A stretch of 64,000 nucleotides of DNA from Chromohalobacter sp. 11-W (GCF_029889905.1 NZ_JARANZ010000008.1:62001-126000), one strand, 5' to 3'; counted from the first letter of the stretch, positions 12,749 to 21,487 are shown. The notes: generated by a model not told the origin, from the letters alone. Made by a program: numbers and translations.

Positions 12749-13286
12749 GGCGCACTCTGCACCACTAAGCTTGCCATGGCGTCTCGATGAGGACATGGCC
12801 ATGCCCCGCTTGCGGCGCCTGGGGGCAGAGACCTTCGAAGCGGCCAAGCTCATGCTGTGGGCGCATGGCCTGGGGCGCGATGCGCGCGATAACCCCGCTG
12901 GATGGCTGCTGTGTCATCCGCAGGCGCGGCGAGCGCTGCTCTGGCCGCAGTCGCTCTCGCAGGCGCACGAAGCTGATGTACCGACTGCGTCGTTGCGGTT
13001 GGCTGCGGCGTCTCCACCCTCGTCGGAGGCGGTGATGCGGTTATGGTTCTGGGAACGTATGGTGGCAAGACGGCACTGGCGCGTGGCGCTACGCGAGGTG
13101 CCGCCGCGAGCGGTGCTCCTGCCCGTGTGGTTGGGGTATGTCGGGCGCAGGGCCAAGGCCGGAGGCCGCCATCGTCTGGTGGTGCTCAGTGGGCTGTCCG
13201 GCGAGCCGTTGCCCGTGCTCAAGAGTGCGGTGCTGTGGGAGCTGGGACAGTTGGCCGATGCGCGCGAAAACGACGCCTCGGCATGA
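12741..13286 (+). CDS. Hypothetical protein coupled to the symporter
   Basis: I do not recognise this 181-residue protein. It overlaps the symporter stop by eight bases, so the two are probably translated together. It is basic, rich in Ala, Leu, Arg and Trp (WLLCHPQARRALLWPQ, RLWFWERMVARRHWRVALRE), has one mildly hydrophobic stretch (AVLLPVWLGYVG) and no signal peptide. A later in-frame ATG (MPRLRRLG) is a possible alternative start. Its position suggests an accessory role for the transporter, but nothing in the sequence proves it. Confidence 0.6.
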   Translation: MHEAHSAPLSLPWRLDEDMAMPRLRRLGAETFEAAKLMLWAHGLGRDARDNPAGWLLCHPQARRALLWPQSLSQAHEADVPTASLRLAAASPPSSEAVMRLWFWERMVARRHWRVALREVPPRAVLLPVWLGYVGRRAKAGGRHRLVVLSGLSGEPLPVLKSAVLWELGQLADARENDASA

Positions 13287-13290
13287 GGCG
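13270..13290. terminator. Hairpin between convergent genes
   Basis: ACGCCTC (13271-13277) and GAGGCGT (13283-13289) form a stem with loop GGCAT. It covers the stop codon of the upstream plus-strand gene and ends two bases before the end of the minus-strand NERD gene, consistent with a shared terminator; the T-tract is short. Confidence 0.45.
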
Positions 13291-13291
13291 T

Positions 13292-14224
13292 TCAAGAGGT
13301 GGTTGTAGGGTCTCGAGAGGATGTGCCGCGAGGTTCGGCGTACTTCACCCGCTGATCGAGTGCCTGCACAACGCGCTGGTGCTGGTCGTCGTTCATGGGC
13401 TTGAGCGGGGTGCCATCGAGCAGGGCGGCGAGTCCTTCGCCGTTGACGACCATCAGCCCGTTGGGGGCTTTCTCGATCTCTATCTCCCAGCCGGGTAGGA
13501 CCAGCACACCTTGCACGGCGATGTCGCCCAGGGAGTGGCGCGTCAGCCATTGGCGGCACCAGCTCGCGGCCATCCGTGTGTGCGCCAGGGACTGACGTTC
13601 GCGCCAGCCGGGAAAGCGCAGGCGTTGCCCGGCCACTACCACCTGGGTGCGGGCCTCGCCCATGATATCCAACGGCGGAGTGCGGGCACTGACCTCGACC
13701 ACGAAGACGCCATGTGGGGTGACCACGACATGGTCGATGGCAAAGCTGTCGGTGGGCACATCGTGGAACACGAAGTAGGGGTGCGCCTCCGGACGGATCA
13801 GGCGCTCCAGTTCTTGGCCCACGGCCAGCTCGCAGGCCAGGCCCAGCTTGAGGCGGCGAATGCGCTGCACGTCGCGAATCAAGCGAAAACATAGGACCAA
13901 CGCCAGCAAGGTGGTCAAAAGCCCGTAAAGCGCCCATTCCAGCCAACTGTGACGGTTGGCGAACAGCATGCGTCCCATGCCATAGACCAGCGGCGCCAGG
14001 GTGATGATGGGTCCCAGTGCGCCATCCAGGAAGAGCGCGGCATAAGCGCGGTCGAGTCGGTCGCGTAGCGACTGAGCGGACTCGCGCAGTGTGCGCCCGT
14101 CATACGGCGATACGAGCGCCCCGTCTTCCAGGTGGCGTAGTGCCAGCACCACGAGCGCGGTGGCGCCGAGTGGGGCGAGAAAAATGATCGGCAGTACGTA
14201 TTCCAGCCAAGCCATCACGGTCAT
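13292..14224 (-). CDS. NERD-domain membrane protein
   Basis: This 310-residue protein has an N-terminal hydrophobic segment (YVLPIIFLAPLGATALVVLAL), a hydrophobic pair around 85-115, and then a nuclease-related (NERD) domain from about 130. That domain shows GLACELAVGQELERL, the Asp motif FAIDHVVVTPHGVFVVEVS and a following basic stretch. In typical NERD proteins the second motif ends with Glu-x-Lys; here it reads VEVS, so the Lys is replaced by Ser, which may affect any nuclease activity. An ATG nine bases inside (14215) has a better-spaced AGGA and is a plausible alternative start. Function is unknown. Confidence 0.7.
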   Translation of the reverse strand: MTVMAWLEYVLPIIFLAPLGATALVVLALRHLEDGALVSPYDGRTLRESAQSLRDRLDRAYAALFLDGALGPIITLAPLVYGMGRMLFANRHSWLEWALYGLLTTLLALVLCFRLIRDVQRIRRLKLGLACELAVGQELERLIRPEAHPYFVFHDVPTDSFAIDHVVVTPHGVFVVEVSARTPPLDIMGEARTQVVVAGQRLRFPGWRERQSLAHTRMAASWCRQWLTRHSLGDIAVQGVLVLPGWEIEIEKAPNGLMVVNGEGLAALLDGTPLKPMNDDQHQRVVQALDQRVKYAEPRGTSSRDPTTTS

Positions 14225-14363
14225 CCTGGTCGAGAACGTGTTACATGAACGCCCATTCTAGCTAGCTTGTCGGGGATCGGCGATGTCGACGAGCGATGGG
14301 CGCTTGTCGCGACGCGGGACGCCGGTTGTATCATGGGACATCGGCTTTGCCCGGGAGATCACG

Positions 14364-15245
14364 ATGTCCGATTCCTCAACGTCGCCATTGGCGACCTTTC
14401 TTTCCCGTCATTCGCGGTTGTTCGTGCTCACCGGCGCCGGAATGAGTACCGATAGCGGCATCCCCGACTATCGTGATGAGCAGGGCGCCTGGAAACGCTC
14501 GCCGCCGATGACGCATCAGACGTTCATGCACAGCGATACCGCGCGTCGCCGTTACTGGGCGCGAAGCCTGGTGGGGTTCCAGGCGCTCTCTGAGGCGCGG
14601 CCTGGACGCGCGCATCGTGCGCTCGCCGCGCTGGAGCGTGCCGGACGCATCGAGCAACTGGTCACGCAGAATGTCGACGGGCTCCACCAGCGCGCCGGGT
14701 CGCGGCGCGTGATCGACCTGCACGGTCAGGCCGACGTGGTGCGCTGCATGCACTGCGGGGCGACCCAGATGCGTCATGCCGTGCACGCCGCCCTGGCGCG
14801 TCTCAATCCCCAATGGACGGGCCTGGAGGCCAGCGTCGGGCCGGATGGCGATGCCGACCTAGCGCATGACGACTTCGGCGATTTCTCGTTGCTTTCATGC
14901 GCACGTTGCGGTGACGGTATTTTCAAGCCCGATGTGGTGTTCTTCGGCGACAGCGTGCCACGCTCCCGGGTAGACGCGGCCTTCGACGCCCTTGAGCGTG
15001 CCGATGCGATGCTGGTGGTAGGCTCGTCGCTGATGGTTTATTCGGGCTATCGCTTCGCGCGGCGAGCGGCAGAATCGGGCAAGCCGATGGCCTGCATCAA
15101 CATGGGGCGCACACGCGCCGACGCGCTGTTCAGCCTCAAGGTCGAAGCGTCGGCGGGCGAGACGCTGGATTCCGCGCTGCGTTCCCTGGAAGCCACTATG
15201 CTCACCGAGGGACTGGTTTCTCCAGCCCCGGCGGCCAGGACCTAG
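14364..15245 (+). CDS. NAD-dependent protein deacylase, Sir2 family
   Basis: This 293-residue sirtuin has the NAD-binding motif GAGMSTDSGIPDYR from residue 24, QNVDGLHQ from 102 with N103 and D105, catalytic H120 in DLHG, and a zinc site formed by C128, C131, C179 and C182. The wide spacing between the Cys pairs and the KRSPPMTHQTF segment resemble the SIRT4-like class rather than E. coli CobB. It should remove acyl groups from lysines with NAD. The start at 14364 has GGGAG eight bases upstream; the frame is open further upstream without a comparable site. It is divergent from the NERD gene. Confidence 0.9.
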   Translation: MSDSSTSPLATFLSRHSRLFVLTGAGMSTDSGIPDYRDEQGAWKRSPPMTHQTFMHSDTARRRYWARSLVGFQALSEARPGRAHRALAALERAGRIEQLVTQNVDGLHQRAGSRRVIDLHGQADVVRCMHCGATQMRHAVHAALARLNPQWTGLEASVGPDGDADLAHDDFGDFSLLSCARCGDGIFKPDVVFFGDSVPRSRVDAAFDALERADAMLVVGSSLMVYSGYRFARRAAESGKPMACINMGRTRADALFSLKVEASAGETLDSALRSLEATMLTEGLVSPAPAART

Positions 15246-15297
15246 CCCGGCATCGAATGTCGCGGCGCGTCCGCCCCGCTCATTTTCGTTCCATCCA

Positions 15298-15705
15298 TCA
15301 AGGTGAAGCGGGCTCCAGCGTCACGGTCGGTGTAGTGCCGGCCTCGCCGTTGAAGACCTCGACGCGCTCACGGTTGAGATGCGTCAGCCGCCCTTGGTCG
15401 CGCACTTCGGCCTGCAAGACGTACGTATGCGCCGCCTCGATGGCGCCCTGGTCGTATTGCAGCGTGACCTCGGTCGCGGTGGTGTCGACGCGTGTATAGC
15501 GGCTTTCCGCCACGGTGGCGCCGTCGTCGCTATCCTTCAGCGTGACATCGAGGATGGCATCGTCCGACAGCTCGGGCGGTTGGTCGAAGACGACTCGGGC
15601 ATCGAGCGTGCTGAAGTTGGGGCCGCTGGCGCAGCCCGCGAGGCCAAGCAGCAATAAACCGGTGAGTACGGCATATAGGCTACGCGGCACGTTAGGCAAG
15701 GACAT
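15298..15705 (-). CDS. YbaY-like lipoprotein
   Basis: This 135-residue protein has a lipoprotein signal (AVLTGLLLLGLAGCASG) with the lipidated Cys near residue 25. The remainder is a single beta-rich domain (LSDDAILDVTLKDSDDGATVAESRYT and AHTYVLQAEVRDQGRL) of the YbaY/YscW lipoprotein type; this domain occurs in E. coli YbaY and in type III pilotins. No secretion genes are nearby, so it is more likely a general envelope protein. The start at 15705 follows GAGGAGG by five bases and is preferred over an upstream start at 15753. Confidence 0.72.
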   Translation of the reverse strand: MSLPNVPRSLYAVLTGLLLLGLAGCASGPNFSTLDARVVFDQPPELSDDAILDVTLKDSDDGATVAESRYTRVDTTATEVTLQYDQGAIEAAHTYVLQAEVRDQGRLTHLNRERVEVFNGEAGTTPTVTLEPASP

Positions 15706-15749
15706 GAGGGCCTCCTCGCACAGGGAAGGAAAAGCAGTCGACGGAGCGT

Positions 15750-16124
15750 TCAACCGCCAGCCAGTTTGACGCGATAGCCGCGCGCTTCGAGTTCTGCCTT
15801 GAGCGTTTCGCGCTGATCGCCTTGAATCTCGATGATGCCATCCTTGATGGCGCCGCCAGTGCCACAGCGCTGCTTGAGCGCCTTGGCCAGGCCCTTGAGC
15901 GCATCGGCCTTGAGCGGCACGCCTTCTACCAGGGTCACGCCCTTGCCTTTGCGCCCCTTGGTCTCACGGCGCAGGCGGACGGTTCCGTCGAGGCTTGCCA
16001 GGCGTTCTTCTTCTGCGGTTTCGGCACAGCGACACTCGGCCAGCGGTGCCCGGCACTCGGGGCAGACCTCGCCGTGTTCGGTGGAATATACCCGTCCGCG
16101 TAATTGATCCTGCAGCGATGCCAT
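15750..16124 (-). CDS. yciH: YciH/SUI1-family translation factor
   Basis: This 124-residue protein has an N-terminal Cys-rich patch (CPECRAPLAECRC) and a C-terminal SUI1/eIF1-like domain (LRRETKGRKGKGVTLVEG, then LKQRCGTGGAIKDG and IEIQGDQRETLKAELEARGYRVKLAG). E. coli YciH of this family affects initiation fidelity and is linked to stress survival. The ATG at 16124 has AGGAGG seven bases upstream. It precedes the YbaY-like gene by 44 bases in the same direction. Confidence 0.9.
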   Translation of the reverse strand: MASLQDQLRGRVYSTEHGEVCPECRAPLAECRCAETAEEERLASLDGTVRLRRETKGRKGKGVTLVEGVPLKADALKGLAKALKQRCGTGGAIKDGIIEIQGDQRETLKAELEARGYRVKLAGG

Positions 16125-16212
16125 GCGGGCCTCCTGAATCGATGTGTCGCGGGCCTCCATGATAACGCGCCATGCCGGTGGGCACGATATCGGTCGACGC
16201 CATCCGGCAGGG

Positions 16213-16890
16213 TCAGTGAAGCACGGCTTCCAACTGTTCCAGCCGCGCCACGGCGCTGGGTAGGTCGCGCATGTCATGCAAGGCGATAGCGCCTTCGGGA
16301 GTGGTCTCGCGCTCGGGGAAGCGGTTGATGTGGATCGTGCGCATTCCTGCCGCCAGGCCAGCCGCGACGCCTACCTCGGCATCGTCGATGACTACGCAGC
16401 GTTCGGGAGCAGCGCCCATTTCGCGCGCGGCATGCAGGAACAGATCGGGATCGGGTTTCCAGCGCTCGATGGTGTAGCCGCTGTAGAGGCGATCCCCGAA
16501 ATAGGCGCGCAGGCCGGTGCTGTCGAGGGCGCGGCGAATCTTGTGCTCCGGGCCGTTGGAGGCGACGCAGCGGGGATGCTCGGCGAGTCGGTCGAGCGCC
16601 TCGCGGATCCCCGGAATCGGTTGCAACTCGGTGCTCATGCGCGCCTGCATGGTGCGGCGCATCTCTGCCTCGGCGGCCTCTCGGGTGGTGGCATCCAGCG
16701 CGCCGAAACGGCGCTCCAGCTCGGCGACGATGTTGGCGAATCTGACGCCTCGAAACTCTTCCATGTATTGGGGCGCGGCGAAGGGTAATCCGGCGCGGGT
16801 CAGGACATCGGACATGACGTCGGCGAGAAGGGGTTCGCTATCGACCAGGGTGCCATCGCAGTCGAACAACAGGCACAGCGGATGAGACAT
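16213..16890 (-). CDS. HAD-superfamily phosphatase (YieH-like)
   Basis: This 225-residue HAD hydrolase has motif I DCDGTLVDSEPL at about 10-21, the helical cap, motif II (VASNGPEHKI), the Lys motif KPDPDLFLHAAREMG and motif IV VVIDDAEVGVAAG. Length and cap belong to subfamily IA, including E. coli YieH (6-phosphogluconate phosphatase) and phosphoglycolate phosphatases. The substrate is not determinable. It is upstream of yciH on the same strand by 88 bases. Confidence 0.85.
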   Translation of the reverse strand: MSHPLCLLFDCDGTLVDSEPLLADVMSDVLTRAGLPFAAPQYMEEFRGVRFANIVAELERRFGALDATTREAAEAEMRRTMQARMSTELQPIPGIREALDRLAEHPRCVASNGPEHKIRRALDSTGLRAYFGDRLYSGYTIERWKPDPDLFLHAAREMGAAPERCVVIDDAEVGVAAGLAAGMRTIHINRFPERETTPEGAIALHDMRDLPSAVARLEQLEAVLH

Positions 16891-17020
16891 GGTGGAGCCT
16901 CGAGGGCATAGTGGATTAAACCGTTCATTGTCCCAAATATCGGCAGGCGACGCCCAGTCTTGAGAAAGTACACTGAGTTTGCGAACGGTGTTTCTAAACG
17001 CTATCTAGAACTTTAGTTGC

Positions 17021-17046
17021 CCCTGGCCGTGATGGCAAGGCCAGGG
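17021..17046 (-). terminator. Hairpin downstream of the TRAP operon
   Basis: CCCTGGCC (17021-17028) and GGCCAGGG (17039-17046) form a perfect 8-bp stem around a 10-base loop, 26 bases beyond the dctM stop in the direction of transcription. No T-run follows, so confidence as an intrinsic terminator is moderate. Confidence 0.5.
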
Positions 17047-17071
17047 AAGCGTTCAAAGCGATTGCCCGCGA

Positions 17072-18379
17072 TTATACGAAGTCCGGCGTCAGCCAGCGCG
17101 GGATGGCCAGCACTATTTGCGGAAAGAGGATCAGCAAGACGATTACTGCCAACATCACCGCCAGGTAGATAAGCGTCGTGCCCAGCGCCTTGAGCAGCGG
17201 GATACCCCCTATCTTCGCCGAGATCATTAGGCAGAGGCCGTAGGGCGGCGTAATTAGCCCCAGCCCCAGGGCCATAACGCCGACCACCCCGAACTGCACC
17301 GGGTGCACACCGGCCTGCATCGCCAGTGGCTGGAAGATCGGCGCCAGGATCGCCATCGCCGGCAGCGAATCCATGAAGGTGCCGATGACCAGCATCACCA
17401 GCGCCATGATAATTAGCAGCGTGGTCGGATCACTGATGGTGACGCCGGCCATTAGCTTGGGCGGAATCTGGTAGAAGCTGATCAGATAGCCGAATATCGC
17501 CGCGCCGACCAGACTGAACAGCGACAGCGAACACAGCCGCACGGTGCTGGTCGACGCCTCGATCACGTGCTTGAAGGTCAGTTCTCGGTAGACGAAGAAG
17601 CCCAGCACCATGGCGTAGAGCACGGCGATTACGGCAGCCTCGGTGGGTGTGGCCAGGCCAAGGGTGATGCCACCGATGATGACGATGGGGATCCCCGCCG
17701 CCAGCAGGCCATCTTTGCCTGAACTCATTAGCTCGGAGAACGTCGCGCGCTGGCGCACTGGGATGTCATAGCGGCGTACGTAGAGCAGGTTGAGTAAAAG
17801 TTGAGCAACGCCGATCATCACCCCGGGCAGGATGCCGCCGAGGAACAGCCCGGCGATCGAGGTGTTGGTCAGCGCGCCCCACACGATCATGTTGATCGAT
17901 GGCGGAATGATGATGCCCATCACCGACGAGGCGGCGGTGACGGCCACCGCGAAATGGGTCGGATATCCTTCGCGCTTCATCGCCGGGATCAACACCGTGC
18001 CGATCCCCGCGCTGTCGGCGGTCGACGATCCCGATACGCCGGCGAACAGCATGCTGACCATGACGTTGACGTGTGCCAGCGCGCCCTTGAAATGCCCCAC
18101 CAGGCGCATGCACAGGGTAATCAGCCGGTCGGTGATGTGCGCCGAATTCATCAGGTTGCCGGCGAGCAGGAACAGCGGCACGGCGAGCAAGACGAAGGAA
18201 TCCATGCCGTTGTACATGCGCTGGAACATCACCCACATGGTCAGCCGCGGGTCGAGCAGGATCATGCTGAAGGCGGTCAGCACCAGCGACATGGCGATGG
18301 GGATGCCGGCGACGATCAGTACGCCGAGCAGCGCGAACAGCAGCCACGGCAGGACGAAGGTCCATTCCATCGGCATCAT
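17072..18379 (-). CDS. dctM: TRAP transporter large permease DctM
   Basis: This 435-residue DctM subunit has about 12 hydrophobic segments. Family blocks include MFAGVSGSSTADSAGIGTVLIPAMKREGY, which contains the substrate/sodium site motif, and MGIIIPPSINMIVWG. It carries sodium-driven import together with DctQ and the DctP binding protein. It overlaps dctQ by four bases. The system lies in one operon in the order dctP-dctQ-dctM, downstream of a LacI-type repressor gene. Context suggests a sugar acid such as 2-ketogluconate as substrate. Confidence 0.92.
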   Translation of the reverse strand: MMPMEWTFVLPWLLFALLGVLIVAGIPIAMSLVLTAFSMILLDPRLTMWVMFQRMYNGMDSFVLLAVPLFLLAGNLMNSAHITDRLITLCMRLVGHFKGALAHVNVMVSMLFAGVSGSSTADSAGIGTVLIPAMKREGYPTHFAVAVTAASSVMGIIIPPSINMIVWGALTNTSIAGLFLGGILPGVMIGVAQLLLNLLYVRRYDIPVRQRATFSELMSSGKDGLLAAGIPIVIIGGITLGLATPTEAAVIAVLYAMVLGFFVYRELTFKHVIEASTSTVRLCSLSLFSLVGAAIFGYLISFYQIPPKLMAGVTISDPTTLLIIMALVMLVIGTFMDSLPAMAILAPIFQPLAMQAGVHPVQFGVVGVMALGLGLITPPYGLCLMISAKIGGIPLLKALGTTLIYLAVMLAVIVLLILFPQIVLAIPRWLTPDFV

Positions 18380-18966
18380 GAGCGCGGTCCTCCGGGCTGT
18401 TCGCTGGCGGCGAGCGCAGCGTCATCGTCGCTGGTCAGTTCATCCAGTTCATTGGGGGTATTGAGAGCGGCTTCCATCGCGCTCATGCCGCGCAGCGCGG
18501 CATGCAGCAGCCGCTCGAGGCTGTACAGCACGATGAACACGCCACACACGCTGAATGCCGAATAGACGTAGATCATCGGCAGGCCGGACGCAGTGGCGCT
18601 ACGCCGCAGGCCGGAGATGGCGAAGTCCTTGCCGTAGACGATGAAGATCACGCCCACGGCGAAGCAGGACAAATCGCGGATCAGACGGGTCGCCAGGTCG
18701 GCCCGCGTACCGCGCGGAAACGCCTCGAGCACGAAATGATCGGCATGATAGACGCCGATCGCTGTGCCCAGCATGATCAGCCACTGGAACGCGAAGCGGC
18801 TGAACTCCTCGGTCCAGTAGAGCCGCGGCAACAGCGGCAGGTTCCGACTGACGATCTGGTAGATGATCAGCAGGATAAAGCCCAGCAGCAACGCCAGCAG
18901 GACCGCGTTGAGCAGGCGCTCGAGCCCCCGGTTGAGCCGTGACAGGCCATGCAGCAGTGCGGCCAT
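18376..18966 (-). CDS. dctQ: TRAP transporter small permease DctQ
   Basis: This 196-residue protein has four hydrophobic segments (LLALLLGFILLIIYQIVSR, FQWLIMLGTAIGVY, LSCFAVGVIFIVYG and AFSVCGVFIVLYSLERLL) with the DctQ WTEEFSRFAFQWLIMLG motif. The start at 18966 has GAGGA seven bases upstream; an upstream Met at 19023 lacks one. The acidic C-terminal tail (DELTSDDDAA) is longer than usual. DctQ and DctM form the membrane complex of the sodium-dependent transporter. Confidence 0.9.
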   Translation of the reverse strand: MAALLHGLSRLNRGLERLLNAVLLALLLGFILLIIYQIVSRNLPLLPRLYWTEEFSRFAFQWLIMLGTAIGVYHADHFVLEAFPRGTRADLATRLIRDLSCFAVGVIFIVYGKDFAISGLRRSATASGLPMIYVYSAFSVCGVFIVLYSLERLLHAALRGMSAMEAALNTPNELDELTSDDDAALAASEQPGGPRS

Positions 18967-19039
18967 GGCGTTGTCCTCATGGTTGATGTGAAAAAGCGGA
19001 AGCAAAGGCGGGGCACCGTTCACGGTGCCCCGCGGCGGC

Positions 19040-20056
19040 TCACTTGCCGGCGTTGATGATCTTCTGGTGCAGCTCGCTTAGGCCCATCTCGTCGATGACC
19101 TTCTTAAGCGGCTCGTCGACGATCTCCATCATCCGCTGACGATTCATCGGGTAGAGCGTGGCGCCCTCTTTCTTCAGCGTTTCGAGCGCCTCGGCGTCCT
19201 GCTTGAGCTGAACATCACGCGCATAGCTGGCAGCCTGCTGGGCAGCTTCCATCACCGCCTGCTGCTGGCTCTCGTCAAGCCGTTCCCAGCTCATCTGCGA
19301 CATGGTCAGCAGGCGCACGGTGATGTCGTGCTCGGATAGGCCGATATGCGGCGCGACTTCGTGAAAGCGCATGCGCTCAATCCACTCGGCCTCGTTGAGC
19401 AGGCCGTCGATCGCACCTAGTTGCAGGCCGGTGTAGATCTCCTTCCAGGCCATTACCGTGGGCTCGGCGCCCAACGCTTTCCAGGCGGTGATCAGCGGCT
19501 TGGTGGGGTTGGTGCGCAACTTCATGCCCTCGAGGTCATCGAGGCTCTCAAGAGGACGCGTACTGACTATCTGACGCTTGCCGCCCCCGAAGAAGGCCAG
19601 CACCTTGACGCCAGTCTCATCCTCGATCTTGTCGGCGATCTCGCGGCCCACCTCGCCGTCGAGCACCGTACGCCAGTGCTCGACGTCGCGATACATGAAC
19701 GGAATCGAGAACACATTGGCGGTATCCGAGAAATCGGTGATCAGTCCGGGATTGATGATCGACAGGTCCAGCGCGCCGGCCATCTGCTGTTCGAACATCT
19801 CGGTTTCGTGGCCGAGCACGGAGTTGCCCATGATTGTGACGGAGACATCTCCGTCAGTCTTGTCTTCGATCAGTTCCTTGAAGCGTTCGGCCCCAAGCTG
19901 ATAGGCGGTGTCCTCGGTGCCGCCATGGCCGAAGCGCAAGTCCACGGCCTGGGCACCACTGGCTAGTGTCATACCGAGCGTTAGCGCGACGACGCCAAGT
20001 GCACGCTTGGTGAAGGAGTGGCGAGATAGGGTTGGATCGATCCAGTGCTGAGTCAT
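19040..20056 (-). CDS. dctP: TRAP transporter substrate-binding protein DctP
   Basis: This 338-residue periplasmic protein has a signal peptide (VALTLGMTLASGAQA) and a TRAP binding fold (VDLRFGHGGTEDTAYQLGAERF, the Arg-bearing GMKLRTNPTKPLITAWKALG and GLQLGAIDG). The conserved Arg normally salt-bridges a carboxylate of the ligand, so an acid is expected. The start at 20056 has GAGGTGA upstream; the frame stays open far upstream through the repressor gene, which is coincidental. Codons 5-8 (W-I-D-P) coincide with a palindrome that matches the site before the repressor gene. Confidence 0.92.
   Translation of the reverse strand: MTQHWIDPTLSRHSFTKRALGVVALTLGMTLASGAQAVDLRFGHGGTEDTAYQLGAERFKELIEDKTDGDVSVTIMGNSVLGHETEMFEQQMAGALDLSIINPGLITDFSDTANVFSIPFMYRDVEHWRTVLDGEVGREIADKIEDETGVKVLAFFGGGKRQIVSTRPLESLDDLEGMKLRTNPTKPLITAWKALGAEPTVMAWKEIYTGLQLGAIDGLLNEAEWIERMRFHEVAPHIGLSEHDITVRLLTMSQMSWERLDESQQQAVMEAAQQAASYARDVQLKQDAEALETLKKEGATLYPMNRQRMMEIVDEPLKKVIDEMGLSELHQKIINAGK
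20032..20045. promoter_or_regulatory. LacI-type operator inside the start of dctP
   Basis: TGGATCGATCCA (20033-20044) is a perfect palindrome and the surrounding 14 bp match 13 of 14 positions of the site at 21241-21254. It lies within codons 5-8 of dctP, where a bound repressor could block elongation or initiation. Recurrence next to both repressor and transporter supports a real operator. Confidence 0.68.
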
Positions 20057-20112
20057 GATGTCACCTCGTTCATTGTTGTATCCGCCTCGGGCGGTCTGGC
20101 GTGACGCCTCGA

Positions 20113-21222
20113 TTAGGCGTCGAGAGTGGCGTGTGGATAGCGTCGATACGGTGCTTCCCCAGGGGCGGGAATGGGGTCGCATGAATGACGTACTTGCAGG
20201 CGTGGTGTCAGGATCACTTGTTCGCGAGCGCCGCCAGGATTGGCAATGCGCCGCATGGCCAGTCGCGCCGCTTCCTCGCCGATGGAGAAAGGATGTGTCG
20301 CAACACTGGTCAAAGGAGGCAGACTCAGAGCCGCTTCCTCGATATCGTCGGTACCTATGATCGCGCAGTCTTCGCCGGGTATCAGGCCCAGCCGCTGAAG
20401 TCCCAGCATGGCGCCCAGAGCCATTAGGTCGTTGTGGCAGATTACGGCCGTGGGACGAGGAGTTTCTTGCATCAGTGCCTGGATGCTCTCGAAGCCGGCG
20501 CGGCGTGTCACAGGTCCACGCACGATGCCCAACACATCGCCGAGTCCCTGCGCATGCATGGCGTCGTGATAACCTTGATGGCGGGCGCGTGTGGCGGAGT
20601 GCTCGGCTTCGCCGCCGAGAAATACGATGCGCCGGTGACCGAGCGCCACGAGATGATCCACTGCTTGGCGTACGCCGAGTTCGAAATCGGTGCCGGCGTA
20701 GTCGAACGGGGGCGCGCCAATATGGCGTAGCACCTGTACGCAAGGCATGTTCCAGTCCGCCAGTTGGGTGAGCAGTGTGGGATCGGTACCTTCCGCAGGA
20801 CATAACAGAAGGGCATCGACTCGGTGCTCGCGCATGCGTTCCAAAAAGCGCTGCTGCCGCTCGGGAGAATCTTCGCTATTGGCCAGGAACGAGACATAGT
20901 TCTCGCGGTGCAGGACCGAATCGATGCCCGCGACCATGGCGCCGAAGAACGGATTGGCAATGTCGTAGACGACCACGCCGAGGGTAAAGGTACGGCTGGC
21001 ACGCAGTGCTGCGGCACCACGGTTGTAGACATATCCCAAGGCCTTGATCGAAGTCTGCACCTGCGTGCGGGTGGCCTCCGCTACCAAGGGGCTTTCACGT
21101 AGCACTAGCGAAACCGTTGAACGTGAGACGCCAGCATGGGCCGCGATGTCCTGCAGCGTGACGCTTTGACGCTTGCTATTGCGATCACGGGGGGATGATG
21201 TGGTGCCGGGGGACCTGTCCAT
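20113..21222 (-). CDS. LacI-family transcriptional repressor (PtxS/GntR type)
   Basis: This 369-residue regulator has an N-terminal LacI helix-turn-helix and hinge (VTLQDIAAHAGVSRSTVSLVLR at about 21-42, ending in RGAAALRASRT) and a periplasmic-binding-like sensor domain (LGVVVYDIANPFFGAMVAGI and CAIIGTDDIEEAALSLPPLT). It lies immediately upstream of dctPQM in the same orientation and downstream of a 14-bp palindrome at 21241-21254, consistent with autoregulation. The nearby KguD/KguK-like genes invite comparison with PtxS, the 2-ketogluconate-responsive repressor of pseudomonads, but the effector is inferred. Confidence 0.9.
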   Translation of the reverse strand: MDRSPGTTSSPRDRNSKRQSVTLQDIAAHAGVSRSTVSLVLRESPLVAEATRTQVQTSIKALGYVYNRGAAALRASRTFTLGVVVYDIANPFFGAMVAGIDSVLHRENYVSFLANSEDSPERQQRFLERMREHRVDALLLCPAEGTDPTLLTQLADWNMPCVQVLRHIGAPPFDYAGTDFELGVRQAVDHLVALGHRRIVFLGGEAEHSATRARHQGYHDAMHAQGLGDVLGIVRGPVTRRAGFESIQALMQETPRPTAVICHNDLMALGAMLGLQRLGLIPGEDCAIIGTDDIEEAALSLPPLTSVATHPFSIGEEAARLAMRRIANPGGAREQVILTPRLQVRHSCDPIPAPGEAPYRRYPHATLDA

Positions 21223-21240
21223 AGCTGAATTGCCTCTTTT

Positions 21241-21254
21241 TTGGATCGATCCAA
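21241..21254. promoter_or_regulatory. LacI-type operator before the repressor gene
   Basis: TTGGATCGATCCAA is a perfect 14-bp palindrome with a central CG, as expected for LacI/GalR proteins. It ends 19 bases before the repressor start codon. A near-identical copy lies in the start of dctP. Confidence 0.75.
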
Positions 21255-21487
21255 ATCTATTAATCAGCCTAGAAGAGTCGTCCCAACGTCCCTATTCACC
21301 TTTAGTCCAAATGCAACCGGAGTCGTAGGTGGCGGGACGTGTCGTCAGTGTCGAAAACGCCCAGACCGGACGGCGTGGGCGAGAGAGGGGCAACTTCTTG
21401 GAATGGTGCCAAGAGTGTTGGATACAGGACCGTATGTGCTCAAGCTTGCAGCTAAGCTTCCTGTCGTGGGCCATCCAAGAATGGGTC

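Noticed and set aside
19040-20803. 587-codon reading of the dctP frame
   Set aside because: The extra N-terminus runs antiparallel-free through the repressor gene and encodes Arg/Ser-rich sequence; the true start with signal peptide is at 20056.
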